42,564 nucleotides of DNA, taken from positions 1 to 42,564 of the IMG/VR virus record IMGVR_UViG_3300031624_000299; one strand, 5' to 3'. Shown here piece after piece: positions 7,867-16,392 of this stretch (its first letter is position 1; the number at the start of each line of letters is the position of its first letter). The notes under the pieces are model-generated. The model saw only the letters and a program-made list of their open reading frames with translations, had not been told where the DNA came from and made no database searches. This stretch comes from a virus. Made by a program: the position numbers and the translations under genes.

Positions 7867-10257
7867 TTACGCCGCGTATAAAAGGGTCTGCAACTTCCGT
7901 ATGGCAGCCACCAGTTTCTCTTCGCCGCTGAAATACCTAGCAATCTGCATCGCGTTGCCGTGTTCACTGAGCGGCGGCACTTCAAGCACGTCGGGGATGA
8001 TAAACTGCGCCGTCCCATGCTCGACGTACTTGTCCAACAGCTCGTCCAGAATCTGCCTGGCCTCGGGGCCGTACTGGTCGAAGAAGTCCTTCTTCTCCGA
8101 CCGGAGCCGTTGCGCCCGCTCGCGCCGAGTCCGTAGCGGTGCATTGAACGCAATGTGACAGAGCAGGTCAAGCGGGTCCGCATCGGGTTGATTCGCCACG
8201 GTGGCCAGTTCGTCAAAATCTATACCCTGATCGGCGAGTTTATCGATGATGTCCATTCGATGATCAGGGTTCGCCCACTTATTGCGAAGCTCGGCAGCAT
8301 TCGTATAGAGAGTCCGGATCTTCTCCGCTGTGTAATCAGTAAAACGAACGACCCTGAGTTGATTGCCGTCCGCGTCGAGTTCATAGACCAAGTGGGCCGC
8401 GATCTCGACCTGACCGCCGTCAAAGTAGAACTTGCGCCGCTCGGTGATCGTATCATCGTCGGGTGGCAATGGATCGATGATCACCTCGTCGCCAGGCTCA
8501 GGCTCTTCCTCGGGCGCAATGACGGTTTCATCATCGGTCGGCTGGCCATCTTCATTGATATGCTGTTCCGTCTCGATAGATGGGTCACCGTCGAAGTCCG
8601 GATCAGCGAACATGCGAGTGGCCGATCCGGTATAGTCCAAGATGCTGAAGAAAAACTTGCCGTAATCGTCACGGACTCGCGTGCCACGTCCGATGATTTG
8701 CTTGAAGTCGGTCATCGAGTTGATAACCCGCATCAGAACGACATTCTGCACTGTCGGAGCATCTATGCCCGTAGTGAGCATCTGCGACGTGGTCAGGATG
8801 ACGGGGGTGCATCGTTCGACGTCCTGGAAGTTGCTCAGGTGGCCTCGGCCAATCCCACCTTCATCCGACGTGACACGGCATACGTAGTCCGGGTGTTGAC
8901 GGGCGAGGTCGGCGTTGAGGTTGTTCAGTGTACGGCGCATCTCGTCGGCGTGTTCCTGATCGACACAGAAGACAATAGTTTTGTCGAAGCGTCCTGTCTT
9001 ATTCAGAAATTCGGTCAAGTGCTTCGCGACAGCTTCAGTTCTAGCCTTCAAAGAAACAATTCGTTCGAAATCATTCGTGCGGTATTCTTCGTCGGGGATT
9101 TCCCTCCCGTAACGGTCGAGTTCCCCTTGGCTAGGCCGCCAACCCGCCGCATCCCAGGTGGTGATTACACGGTGAACGCGATACGGGGCGAGGAAGCCAT
9201 CGTCGATGCCCTGACGCAGGCTGTATTGGTAAATGGGGTCGCCGAAGTAGCGATACGTGTCGGCGTTGTCCTGGCGGCGCGGCGTGGCCGTCATGCCGAT
9301 CTGGAACGCATCTCGGAAGTACTCCAGGATTTCACGCCAGTTGCTGTCATCCTTGGCGCTGCCCCTGTGGCACTCATCTACAATGATCAGATCAAAGAAG
9401 TCAGACGCATACTCGCGATACAGGCCGGGTCTTCGCTCGTCGCGAGCGATGGCCTGATAGATGGCGAAGTACATCTCACGGCCTTTATTGGCTACGCCTC
9501 CCTCGATCTTCCATCGTGCGTCACCGAAAGGAGTGAAGATTTTGGCCATAGGATCGTCAACGAGCACGTTGCGATCAGCCAGATAGAGAATCCTCGGACG
9601 TCGGTAATCACCGGTGCGATTCCAGCGCGATGACCATAGTTTCCAGCAGATCTGAAAGGCCACGATGGTCTTGCCGGTACCCGTGGCCATCGTAAGTAAA
9701 ATGCGTCTTCTGCCCAGGAGCACTGCTTGAACGGCGCGGTTGATGGCGATTTCTTGATAGTAGCGCGGCGATTTCCCGCTCAGATGGTAGGCAGGAGCAA
9801 GTAAGCGCTCGGCCAACTGTGGACCAAGAGCCTCTGAATTGATCAGGCGTGTCCACAGCTCATCTGGTGTCGGGAAGCTTTCTATCTCACGTTCAAGGCC
9901 CGTCGTATAGTCGAATTCAACAATTCCCTGTCCGTTTGTAGCATAAGCAAACTTCAGCCCGAGGATTTCTGCATAATCCTTCGCTTGCTGAAGACCTTGG
10001 CCGGGAGTGACATATGACGGCTTGGCCTCCACCACAGCTATGGGCATATCAGGACGGTAACGCAGAATGTAATCGGCGCGCTTGCCAGGCCTTCTCCGCC
10101 CCTGACGGCCAGACACAATAATACGACCATCGGTGAAGGTGACTTGCTCGCAAATACGATGCGGCTCGTCATCCCACCTAACAGCTTGGAGCTTAGGGAC
10201 TACATAGCGGCGACAGGTATCGGCTTCGTTCAAGGCCATAGCTACACTTGTCTCCAA
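7867..10257 (-). CDS. hsdR: Type I restriction endonuclease subunit R (HsdR)
   Basis: 796 aa from a TTG at 10257 with AAGGA eight bases upstream; an in-frame ATG at 10239, just past the regulator's stop, is the alternative start. The PD-(D/E)XK nuclease is at residues 60-80 (AD at 61-62, VVEAK at 75-79). The SF2 translocase follows: ATGTGKT at 191-197, DECH at 294-297, MTATPRR at 322-328, then a RecA2 domain containing IGRGTRVRDDYGKFF. The C-terminus has an acidic linker and a helical domain for binding the methylase. It lacks nothing expected of the EcoEI-like HsdR family. It is coupled to the XRE regulator upstream and to hsdM downstream. It cleaves unmodified DNA at a distance after ATP-driven translocation. 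Confidence 0.95.
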   Translation of the reverse strand: METSVAMALNEADTCRRYVVPKLQAVRWDDEPHRICEQVTFTDGRIIVSGRQGRRRPGKRADYILRYRPDMPIAVVEAKPSYVTPGQGLQQAKDYAEILGLKFAYATNGQGIVEFDYTTGLEREIESFPTPDELWTRLINSEALGPQLAERLLAPAYHLSGKSPRYYQEIAINRAVQAVLLGRRRILLTMATGTGKTIVAFQICWKLWSSRWNRTGDYRRPRILYLADRNVLVDDPMAKIFTPFGDARWKIEGGVANKGREMYFAIYQAIARDERRPGLYREYASDFFDLIIVDECHRGSAKDDSNWREILEYFRDAFQIGMTATPRRQDNADTYRYFGDPIYQYSLRQGIDDGFLAPYRVHRVITTWDAAGWRPSQGELDRYGREIPDEEYRTNDFERIVSLKARTEAVAKHLTEFLNKTGRFDKTIVFCVDQEHADEMRRTLNNLNADLARQHPDYVCRVTSDEGGIGRGHLSNFQDVERCTPVILTTSQMLTTGIDAPTVQNVVLMRVINSMTDFKQIIGRGTRVRDDYGKFFFSILDYTGSATRMFADPDFDGDPSIETEQHINEDGQPTDDETVIAPEEEPEPGDEVIIDPLPPDDDTITERRKFYFDGGQVEIAAHLVYELDADGNQLRVVRFTDYTAEKIRTLYTNAAELRNKWANPDHRMDIIDKLADQGIDFDELATVANQPDADPLDLLCHIAFNAPLRTRRERAQRLRSEKKDFFDQYGPEARQILDELLDKYVEHGTAQFIIPDVLEVPPLSEHGNAMQIARYFSGEEKLVAAIRKLQTLLYAA

Positions 10258-10484
10258 TCTTGAAGTCCTTGAGGCAACTTCAGGCTGCCTTGTTTGATCC
10301 TCTTGGCGCAGAAAGCATCAAGCTGAGCTCTTGCCAGCTTAGACGGCTTGGCTTGGCCGTTCTCCCATCGATTTACGGTGGCGAAGCTGACGCCCAGTTC
10401 ACGCGCTAAGTCTTCCTGGCTGAGGCCGAGTTGATTACGAACCTCTTTCACCAGTGTAGGATAATCTCTTTCTTCAGGTGCCAT
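10242..10484 (-). CDS. XRE-family helix-turn-helix regulator of the R-M operon
   Basis: 80 aa, with GAGGA eight bases before the ATG. Residues about 10-65 form an HTH_3 domain; the motif LSQEDLARELGVSFATVNRWE is a textbook XRE helix-turn-helix. It resembles plasmid- and R-M-linked regulators whose short C-terminal tail ends in a basic helix. It is the first gene of the defence operon and overlaps hsdR, so it is likely co-transcribed with it. A palindrome overlapping its own candidate -10 box suggests autorepression, the usual way to delay restriction until methylation is established. That regulatory role is inferred. Confidence 0.88.
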   Translation of the reverse strand: MAPEERDYPTLVKEVRNQLGLSQEDLARELGVSFATVNRWENGQAKPSKLARAQLDAFCAKRIKQGSLKLPQGLQDWRQV

Positions 10485-10539
10485 CGACTCATCCTCTGCT
10501 CAATGGGCACGTCGCACCAAAACTTTTTATCATTATTGC

Positions 10540-10555
10540 AAACGTTATAACATTT
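10540..10555. promoter_or_regulatory. Palindromic candidate operator
   Basis: AAACGTTATAACATTT has a perfect 8-bp core (GTTATAAC) with matching AAA/TTT flanks, 14 of 16 positions symmetric. It covers the -10 box of the promoter in front of the XRE gene. Binding by a dimeric XRE repressor here would block RNA polymerase. The link to this particular regulator is inferred from position. Confidence 0.45.
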
Positions 10556-10570
10556 GGAAACCAAAATCAA
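10544..10570 (-). promoter_or_regulatory. Candidate sigma-70 promoter for the XRE/R-M operon
   Basis: Read on the minus strand, TTGATT (10570-10565) and TATAAC (10549-10544) are separated by 15 bases. The -10 box is preceded by TG and one base (10552-10550), the extended -10 form that tolerates poor spacing. The ATG of the regulator begins 60 bp downstream. The sequence is markedly AT-rich compared with its surroundings. Confidence 0.5.
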
Positions 10571-10604
10571 GAAAAAACTCATCGGTGTGTGAAACGCGGC
10601 CAAC

Positions 10605-10619
10605 CGGCTGTGTCAGCCG
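10605..10619 (-). terminator. Weak stem-loop after the phage late operon
   Basis: CGGCTG and CAGCCG form a 6-bp perfect stem with a 3-base loop, about 70 bp past the stop of the last phage gene. On the minus strand a run of six T lies only about 28 bases further on (10572-10577), so it is not a classical intrinsic terminator. It sits within the 205-bp gap between the two blocks, which otherwise holds the R-M promoter and nothing else I recognise. Confidence 0.25.
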
Positions 10620-10689
10620 TACTTATTCTGAGTGTGGCTCCGCCCCGGGGAGGGACCTGATCTATCTTGATGGCAACGAGATATCGAGA

Positions 10690-12003
10690 TCAGCTCCGCT
10701 TCCAATCGGTGCCGGTGTGTTTCTCCCACTTACCGCCGCCCGCGAGATCGGTGTTGAACCACTCGTCACCGAGGGACGGGTTGGGAATGGCCGTGTCCCG
10801 TTCGGCCTCGGTGCCGACCCCGCGATGGATAGCTTCACGCGCGGTGAGCCCCTGCCCGAGCCGGTCCGATCCTATTATGTCCCGCCAACCGAGAATCGGG
10901 GAGCGGAGTCGGGATACGAAGGTCCGGTAGTAATCGGCGTCCTTGGCAGCCCGGTAAAGGAGGAAAGAGCCGTCGGCGTCGATGATAAGGCAGGGCGTGT
11001 AGCAGCGCTCGAGGAACGGCCCCTGGCCTGCCTGAAACACGGGATTAAAGGCGGCCTTGGTCCAGTGGATACGGTCCCAGGACCAGGAGTAACCGATCCC
11101 CGCGTTTCCGGCCTCGCCGCCGGAATAAAGCATCCACCAGCGGCCGTCGGCCAGGCGCTCCACGTGGCAGGAAGAGACATAGCCGTTCGCCCCCTCCCAA
11201 TCCTGAGAATCGATCAGACCGGAGAGGATCGGCGCGTTTCCATACAGTCGCCAGTCCAACCCGTCGTTCGAATAGCCCAGACCGAGACTGTCGTTGCCGC
11301 CGGTCGAGGCGATGAAGAGCATGGCGTAGCGCCAAGTGAAAGGCTTGCCGGGTGCGGAGGACGGCTCCGGGTTGTACCAGAGGAACGAGGGCCCGTAGTG
11401 GCCTCGGTTCCAGACCGGTTCGCTCCCCTCGGTGACAAGGTCGCCCGTGCAGACGACGTCTTCGGTGAACGCGGACGCGTCGACCTGGGGATCGCAGACC
11501 GCGGTGCGCAGACCGGCCATGGCATAGGGCTGGTTTGGAACGTTCGGGTCCCAGTATAGAATCCGCAGACGATCCGAAGTTTCCAGGGCGCAGACGACAT
11601 GGTAGCCGCCCGCCGCGATGCCCGTGACCTCTTTTTCGTTGTCCCAGTTGATCCCGTCATCGGAGAACGCGCAGCTCATGCCGTCGCCGTCTCCATAGTA
11701 GGCGATGAAATCCCGGAGGGCGGTTCCGTCGTGAAAACCGCCGGGAGCGCGAAGGACGCGGACGTAATAGGCTCTGTCAGCAGCCACGGGCAGCACCTGA
11801 GGATAGTGATGGTCGAAGATGACCGGCGGCAGACCATCGGGCGCTTCCGCGCCGGATGGCACGAGCAAAAGCCCGAGATCGACGGCCCGGACCAGATCCT
11901 CGGTCATCGCGGGAATCGTGGTCGTTTTCCCCGGTCCGAGCGTACCCGGCAGGCTGGGGAGTTCCAGAATGGTGTCGGTGTTGCTTTGAATGGTGATATT
12001 CAT
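10690..12003 (-). CDS. Tail-fibre-like protein with five-bladed beta-propeller glycosidase fold
   Basis: 437 aa, ATG overlapping the previous stop (ATGA) with GAGAGGA before it. Residues 1-55 form a small beta module (LGPGKTTTIPAMTEDLV ... LGLLLVPSG). Residues about 70-385 carry repeated blades of the type CAFSDDGINW, GLGYSNDGLDW and GIGYSWSWDRIHW, the pattern of GH43/GH32/GH130-like five-bladed propellers. The C-terminus has GDEWFNTD and WEKHTGTDW, a short motif common at the ends of phage fibres. It is the last gene of the late operon, where adsorption proteins usually lie. A role in binding or trimming a surface glycan is likely. I cannot assign catalytic residues with confidence, so it may be a lectin-like binder. 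Confidence 0.7.
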   Translation of the reverse strand: MNITIQSNTDTILELPSLPGTLGPGKTTTIPAMTEDLVRAVDLGLLLVPSGAEAPDGLPPVIFDHHYPQVLPVAADRAYYVRVLRAPGGFHDGTALRDFIAYYGDGDGMSCAFSDDGINWDNEKEVTGIAAGGYHVVCALETSDRLRILYWDPNVPNQPYAMAGLRTAVCDPQVDASAFTEDVVCTGDLVTEGSEPVWNRGHYGPSFLWYNPEPSSAPGKPFTWRYAMLFIASTGGNDSLGLGYSNDGLDWRLYGNAPILSGLIDSQDWEGANGYVSSCHVERLADGRWWMLYSGGEAGNAGIGYSWSWDRIHWTKAAFNPVFQAGQGPFLERCYTPCLIIDADGSFLLYRAAKDADYYRTFVSRLRSPILGWRDIIGSDRLGQGLTAREAIHRGVGTEAERDTAIPNPSLGDEWFNTDLAGGGKWEKHTGTDWKRS

Positions 12004-12278
12004 GATTCAATCCTCTCTTCGTGATTCACCCCGGCGACGATCATCTTCTCGTTGATGCGCAGTGCTTCGGCTTCTTCTTTGTGAATGCGCGCCATGACCT
12101 TCGAAAAGGCTTCCGCCTCGTTCAGCGGCAAACCGAGCTTCTCCTCGATCCGCTTCAGCCTGGCGTCCAGATTATCGAGCATGCGCAGGGTGTGATCCCG
12201 TAGCATGCCCTCGCGTTTTTCCTGCGGAGAGGGAATGAACTCGGTCAATCCGCCTTGCTGTCGAACTATCATCGCCAT
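12000..12278 (-). CDS. Small coiled-coil protein of the fibre module
   Basis: 92 aa, mostly charged helix (residues 25-80, including LDARLKRIEEKLGLPL). No family is recognised. Two adjacent ATGs are possible; the second (12272) has better spacing from GGAGGG. It sits between the large DUF4815-type protein and the propeller protein, overlapping the latter by 4 bp. The position suggests a fibre chaperone or short trimeric linker, but nothing in the sequence proves it. Confidence 0.6.
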   Translation of the reverse strand: MAMIVRQQGGLTEFIPSPQEKREGMLRDHTLRMLDNLDARLKRIEEKLGLPLNEAEAFSKVMARIHKEEAEALRINEKMIVAGVNHEERIES

Positions 12279-12285
12279 CCCTCCA

Positions 12286-15200
12286 TCAACTCAGCGTCGC
12301 GCCGAGGGTGTGAATGCGCGGATAGACCAGGTTGTTGCCGGTCATCTCCGCCTTGTAACGCACCTTGGTGCCGCTTGGATCGGCGAAGGTCCGGGTGAGC
12401 GTGTACTCGGTCCATTCCTGGTCGATCTCGCGCGTCGTTTCGATGGACATGGGTTCCCAGGTCGCTCCGGCGTTATTGGAGGCGAACCAATTGATGGTGG
12501 TTCCGCTGGGGATGTTCATCTGGGTATAAAGTTTGGTGGAGGAAACGCCCTGGGTGAGCTCGTTCTCGCGATTGAGGTATGCACCCGTCGTGTTGTTGAG
12601 ATATCCGATGAGGTTTACATCCTTGTAGATCAACGCCGGAGAGTCGTTGACGGCGTTGCTGGAGAAAAGAGCCCGCACCAGTACTTGACTTGCCAGGTTG
12701 GGGAGCCGCTCCTCCTCCGCGGGCACGATGGCGTCCCAGATGACACCGCCGTCGGTGGAGTACTCCCAAGCGATGCCGGTACCTTCAGGGCTGGAGGAAT
12801 ACTCGTCAAGGTTCAGATCGCTGAACTGCACGCCGGTAATGGGTTGGAAGCGAACCTCACCGGCCGACTGGAAGTCGTAACCGTAGATTTTCATGGTGAG
12901 ATCGGAACCGTTGAGCGGTGTCCAGGTCTCGGCGTTGGAGCTTTCCAGCAGCACGCCGGCGACATAGGTCTGCTGGGTGATCACACCGTTCTGCCCGAGT
13001 TGGCCCAGGGTTGCGACGCGCATGCGGTAGTTGCTGCTGTTGGTAAGCAGCACGACGGCATAGCTGGTTCCGGCCTGAGCGTAGAAGGGATTGGCGAAGA
13101 CGACCTTGGTTTCGGCGTTCAGATTCACGTCGCCTGGGGCCAGGACCTTTTCCGCGAAAATCGTGCCGTTGGGCAGACCTGTCGTGACGCCACGGATCTG
13201 GACCGTGACCGGGATGGATGGGTCCTTGGCGGTGAAATACAATCCCACACTGGAGGTCACCTTGTCCTGGGTGAAGCTGAAGGTTTGGGCCAGAGGATCG
13301 CTACGCACGGTGACGATTTGAGTGCGCCAGACCACCTGCACCACAGGCACGCGGATGATGCGCTCCTCGACGATGCGCTCAATGCGGGTGATGACCATAG
13401 GGTCGTTGATCTGCAGGCTGGCCCGGGCCGAGTATAGGCCGTCGTTCATTTCCACGATGCGGTTTCCGTTGCGCACGTTCTCGGGGATGACGAAGGACGC
13501 GGTCACGCGGCCCGCCGTATCCGCATGGACACCCGAAGCCACCACCTGGCCGTCACAGCGGATGGTCACGTTGTTCGCGTTGGACTGGAAATTGGACCCG
13601 ACCACGGCGATTCCGGTCTGGCCGCGCCTGCCGATGTTCGGCGTGATCTCCACCGATGCGTCCGGTTTCTCGAACACGGCATAGGGATTGATGTTCTTGA
13701 CCTCGGACCAGTCAGTCTGCTCGATGAGCACACGTTCCGTGGCCGGGAGCAGCGCGAGACTGCCCTTGAACAATGCGTTGCTGGCGGAGGGGTTTACCGC
13801 GAGCACGGTGGCTGCAGCGGCCCTGGCCGGTGCGGCAAAGCGGCGGACCCGGTCGATGCGGGCACTCCACTCGCTGTGATAGATGTCGGACTGGGCGTCG
13901 TTCGAGAAGTCATCGGAATAGACGCCCTTCTTGGTCTGGGCGTCCCGGTTCTGGAGATCGTTGTTCATCTGGAACTGGGCGTCGTTATACTTGAGGTCCT
14001 CGATGTCCTTGATGATCTCGTGGATCTGGTCCATGGTGATACGGGTCAGCCCGAAGTTGAGCACCGTCATCGCCACCGAGTCGGGCGGGCAGTCAACGCT
14101 GCACAGTCCGAGCGTGCCTTCCGGGACGATGGGCAATTTCGGCCGGTCCGCCGGAGCGCCTTCCAACCGTTTGATCTCGCCGGTAGTGGCGTAGATGATG
14201 TCTTTGCGGCCCAAGTAATAGTCGTAATCGACGCTACAGTTCGAGCTGTCCACCGGGTCGTCACCGAGCCCGGTCCGACCGAAGTTGATGAGGCTCAGGC
14301 CTGCAGGGAGGATTTGCGCCGCCGACATAGTCAAACCGCTGGTGTTGGTAGCGGGTGGGTTGCCGCCGATGACCTCGTCAACGCCATCATCCATGTAGGA
14401 TGTCACGCCCGCGCCGACCTGTTTGAGCCTCTGGAAGTCGGCGCGGTCGGTGTTCTGTGTGCCGCGGTAAATGCGGTATCCGGTTGCCCCGCTGACTGGC
14501 AACCATGACAGGCGATTGATTTCCCCGGCTAAGGTATTGCGGGATACAACCTGGGCAGCGTCGTAGTGAGTCTCGCCGGTGGCGCTTTGAGCGCTGACCA
14601 GGTAGAAGTACTCATCCGCAGCCGGATGGCCCGATTGTCCGAACCACCCGCCATCCACGTAGTCCGTTCCCTTGATCATCTGCTTGGTGTAGGTCCAACG
14701 GACGGTATAGGTAGTGCCGATGGCGGGCTCATTGCCCGATCCGAGCCAGTCTACGTAGTTTCCGGATTGCTGCCAATCCACGCCCTCTTGGAACACAGTC
14801 GCTCCCTGGCTCACCTCAAGGATGTCCACGACCGGGTTGGGCACCAGCAGGTCCTCGCCACCACCCACCGAACCGCGGGTGATGTTCGAAACGATCTCGA
14901 CGATAGCCTCGACCTGGGTAGTTTCCTTGAGGGGCGTGCTGTTGAGCGCATAGCGTCGAGTGCCGATGTTGTAGGTCTTCTGCTCACCGCGCACCGATTT
15001 GGTGGCGACCGACTTAGGAACCATGGTTGTCGTCGGCAGGTCCTTCTGCAGCCGGAAACCTTGGATGTATGCGCGCCCGGCGTTGGTGATCACCTCAACG
15101 TTGTCCCCGTCGTTATCGCCGATGAAACTGTCGAGCCCCTTGACCAGGTAGCTGCCGGCCTGGTCGAAGGTACGCTCGGCCAGGTTCTGAAGCAGCGAGT

Positions 15201-15834
15201 TCAAGCCCTCCGCCGCGGCGAAGGCGAGCTGGTCCTCCGTGATGGAGGAGACCGTGATGCGGCTGCCGGGCAGCGTTCCCAGGAGGTCCCGCAGAAAGAG
15301 GTTGGATTTCTCCTGGACCGTGGCGGTCACATCGCCGGTCTTGCGGTCGAACTTGTAGACCGGGACGACCTTCCGCTCGGTCACGTTGTTGGGCAGCGTC
15401 TCGCCGCTGGTGTCGTGGTCCTTGAGCGCCAGGACCCATTTCTCCCGCTCGGCGGTGGGCTCGCCCGTGGCCGGATTGATGAGCGCGGCGTCCTGGTTGT
15501 AGCCGTAGTTGTATTTGAGCAGCTCGACGTAAACGTAGTCCGCGCCGGAGGTCTTGGCTGGATCGTAGGTCAACACCGCGCCGGGGACCTGCTCGATGTA
15601 TCCTCCGACATAGACGAAGCCCTCGGCTACGGTCAGCACGTTGTCGTTGACCGTGACTCCGAGCCCGCTGATCACCGCGCCCTCTTTGAAGAGCATGTCG
15701 GCGATTTTCTTCCGCTCGTGGTTGATGATGTCCTGCTGCTCGTTCAACTCCGAGTCGAGCAGGTCGCGGTCCTGATGGTAACGGACGCGCTTGTAGTTTT
15801 TTGCCGGATCGAATGTTTCGCGCGAGATGGACAT
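12286..15834 (-). CDS. Large DUF4815-type tail/baseplate fibre protein
   Basis: 1182 aa with AGGAG before the ATG. The N-terminus (MSISRETFDPAKNYKRV, then a HQDRDLLDSELNEQQ helix and KEGAVISGLGV) is the DUF4815 signature found in large phage and contractile-system tail proteins. Around 400-490 there is a fibronectin-III-like or carbohydrate-binding style segment (YFYLVSAQSATGETHYD ... GYRIYRGT). Residues about 715-795 look like an IPT/TIG immunoglobulin domain (GIAVVGSNFQSNANNVTI). The C-terminal third is more beta sandwich, including WEYSTDGGVIWDAI and INWFASNNAGATWEPM. It likely bridges the baseplate to the receptor-binding fibres. It is the longest structural gene after the methylase fusion. 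Confidence 0.8.
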   Translation of the reverse strand: MSISRETFDPAKNYKRVRYHQDRDLLDSELNEQQDIINHERKKIADMLFKEGAVISGLGVTVNDNVLTVAEGFVYVGGYIEQVPGAVLTYDPAKTSGADYVYVELLKYNYGYNQDAALINPATGEPTAEREKWVLALKDHDTSGETLPNNVTERKVVPVYKFDRKTGDVTATVQEKSNLFLRDLLGTLPGSRITVSSITEDQLAFAAAEGLNSLLQNLAERTFDQAGSYLVKGLDSFIGDNDGDNVEVITNAGRAYIQGFRLQKDLPTTTMVPKSVATKSVRGEQKTYNIGTRRYALNSTPLKETTQVEAIVEIVSNITRGSVGGGEDLLVPNPVVDILEVSQGATVFQEGVDWQQSGNYVDWLGSGNEPAIGTTYTVRWTYTKQMIKGTDYVDGGWFGQSGHPAADEYFYLVSAQSATGETHYDAAQVVSRNTLAGEINRLSWLPVSGATGYRIYRGTQNTDRADFQRLKQVGAGVTSYMDDGVDEVIGGNPPATNTSGLTMSAAQILPAGLSLINFGRTGLGDDPVDSSNCSVDYDYYLGRKDIIYATTGEIKRLEGAPADRPKLPIVPEGTLGLCSVDCPPDSVAMTVLNFGLTRITMDQIHEIIKDIEDLKYNDAQFQMNNDLQNRDAQTKKGVYSDDFSNDAQSDIYHSEWSARIDRVRRFAAPARAAAATVLAVNPSASNALFKGSLALLPATERVLIEQTDWSEVKNINPYAVFEKPDASVEITPNIGRRGQTGIAVVGSNFQSNANNVTIRCDGQVVASGVHADTAGRVTASFVIPENVRNGNRIVEMNDGLYSARASLQINDPMVITRIERIVEERIIRVPVVQVVWRTQIVTVRSDPLAQTFSFTQDKVTSSVGLYFTAKDPSIPVTVQIRGVTTGLPNGTIFAEKVLAPGDVNLNAETKVVFANPFYAQAGTSYAVVLLTNSSNYRMRVATLGQLGQNGVITQQTYVAGVLLESSNAETWTPLNGSDLTMKIYGYDFQSAGEVRFQPITGVQFSDLNLDEYSSSPEGTGIAWEYSTDGGVIWDAIVPAEEERLPNLASQVLVRALFSSNAVNDSPALIYKDVNLIGYLNNTTGAYLNRENELTQGVSSTKLYTQMNIPSGTTINWFASNNAGATWEPMSIETTREIDQEWTEYTLTRTFADPSGTKVRYKAEMTGNNLVYPRIHTLGATLS

Positions 15835-15845
15835 GGTCGCTCCTC

Positions 15846-16379
15846 CTATATCTTGATGACCCCGACGAGTTCCACCCGCGTATCAGAGGTCTTGTTGAAG
15901 TCGGGGATGTTTTTCACTTCGTACAGGTATCCAGGCGTCAGCACCTCGCCGGTCGGATTGGTGTCCGGGTGGTAGATGCCGTTGGCCGCGTAATCGGACT
16001 GGAGACCGTCGATGTACGCCACATCACCGCCGAAGAAACCGTATTCCCGGATGGTGATGCCGTTGGCCTCGCTTTCCTCGAAACGGAAGAAGACGCCGAT
16101 GGTCTGGGTTTCCTCGGCGGTCTCGATGTAGTGAATGCCGTTGACGATGAGCGTCCCTTCCGGGTCCTCCTTGAGAAAGGTGCGCTTGTAGTGCTTCTTT
16201 CTGGCCCTTTCATTCTTGAGCGCGGTCTGGTCGATCTCCGGTGCCGGCGGGTTTAACGGGTCGGTGAACGTGGCGTCGCCATCACCGATGGCGCAGTGAG
16301 TGATGCCCTCGATGGGATCGCCCATGAGCAACCTCGCGGTGAGGATACGTCCGGTTTTGACTATCAGGCCCAATGACAT
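15846..16379 (-). CDS. Baseplate/tail-collar-like fibre attachment protein
   Basis: 177 aa with AAGGAGG seven bases before the ATG. The N-terminus (GRILTARLLMGDPIEGITHCAIGDGD) resembles the first domain of gpH/gp37-type tail fibres and their baseplate adaptors, where a conserved IGDGD-type turn follows the first helix. The middle holds FFRFEESEANGITIREYGFFGGD, also typical of such adaptors. It is directly upstream of the DUF4815 protein and after the variable mid-operon genes, which fits a link between baseplate and fibre. Exact family is uncertain. Confidence 0.65.
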   Translation of the reverse strand: MSLGLIVKTGRILTARLLMGDPIEGITHCAIGDGDATFTDPLNPPAPEIDQTALKNERARKKHYKRTFLKEDPEGTLIVNGIHYIETAEETQTIGVFFRFEESEANGITIREYGFFGGDVAYIDGLQSDYAANGIYHPDTNPTGEVLTPGYLYEVKNIPDFNKTSDTRVELVGVIKI

Positions 16380-16392
16380 GTGAATTCCTCCT

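Noticed and set aside
8155-9633. Long plus-strand open frame of 492 codons opposite hsdR
   Set aside because: It mirrors the hsdR codon positions, has no recognisable domain and the opposite strand has all HsdR motifs. Similar long plus-strand frames at 12205-13437, 14566-15975, 26734-28029 and 40633-42048 are rejected for the same reason.
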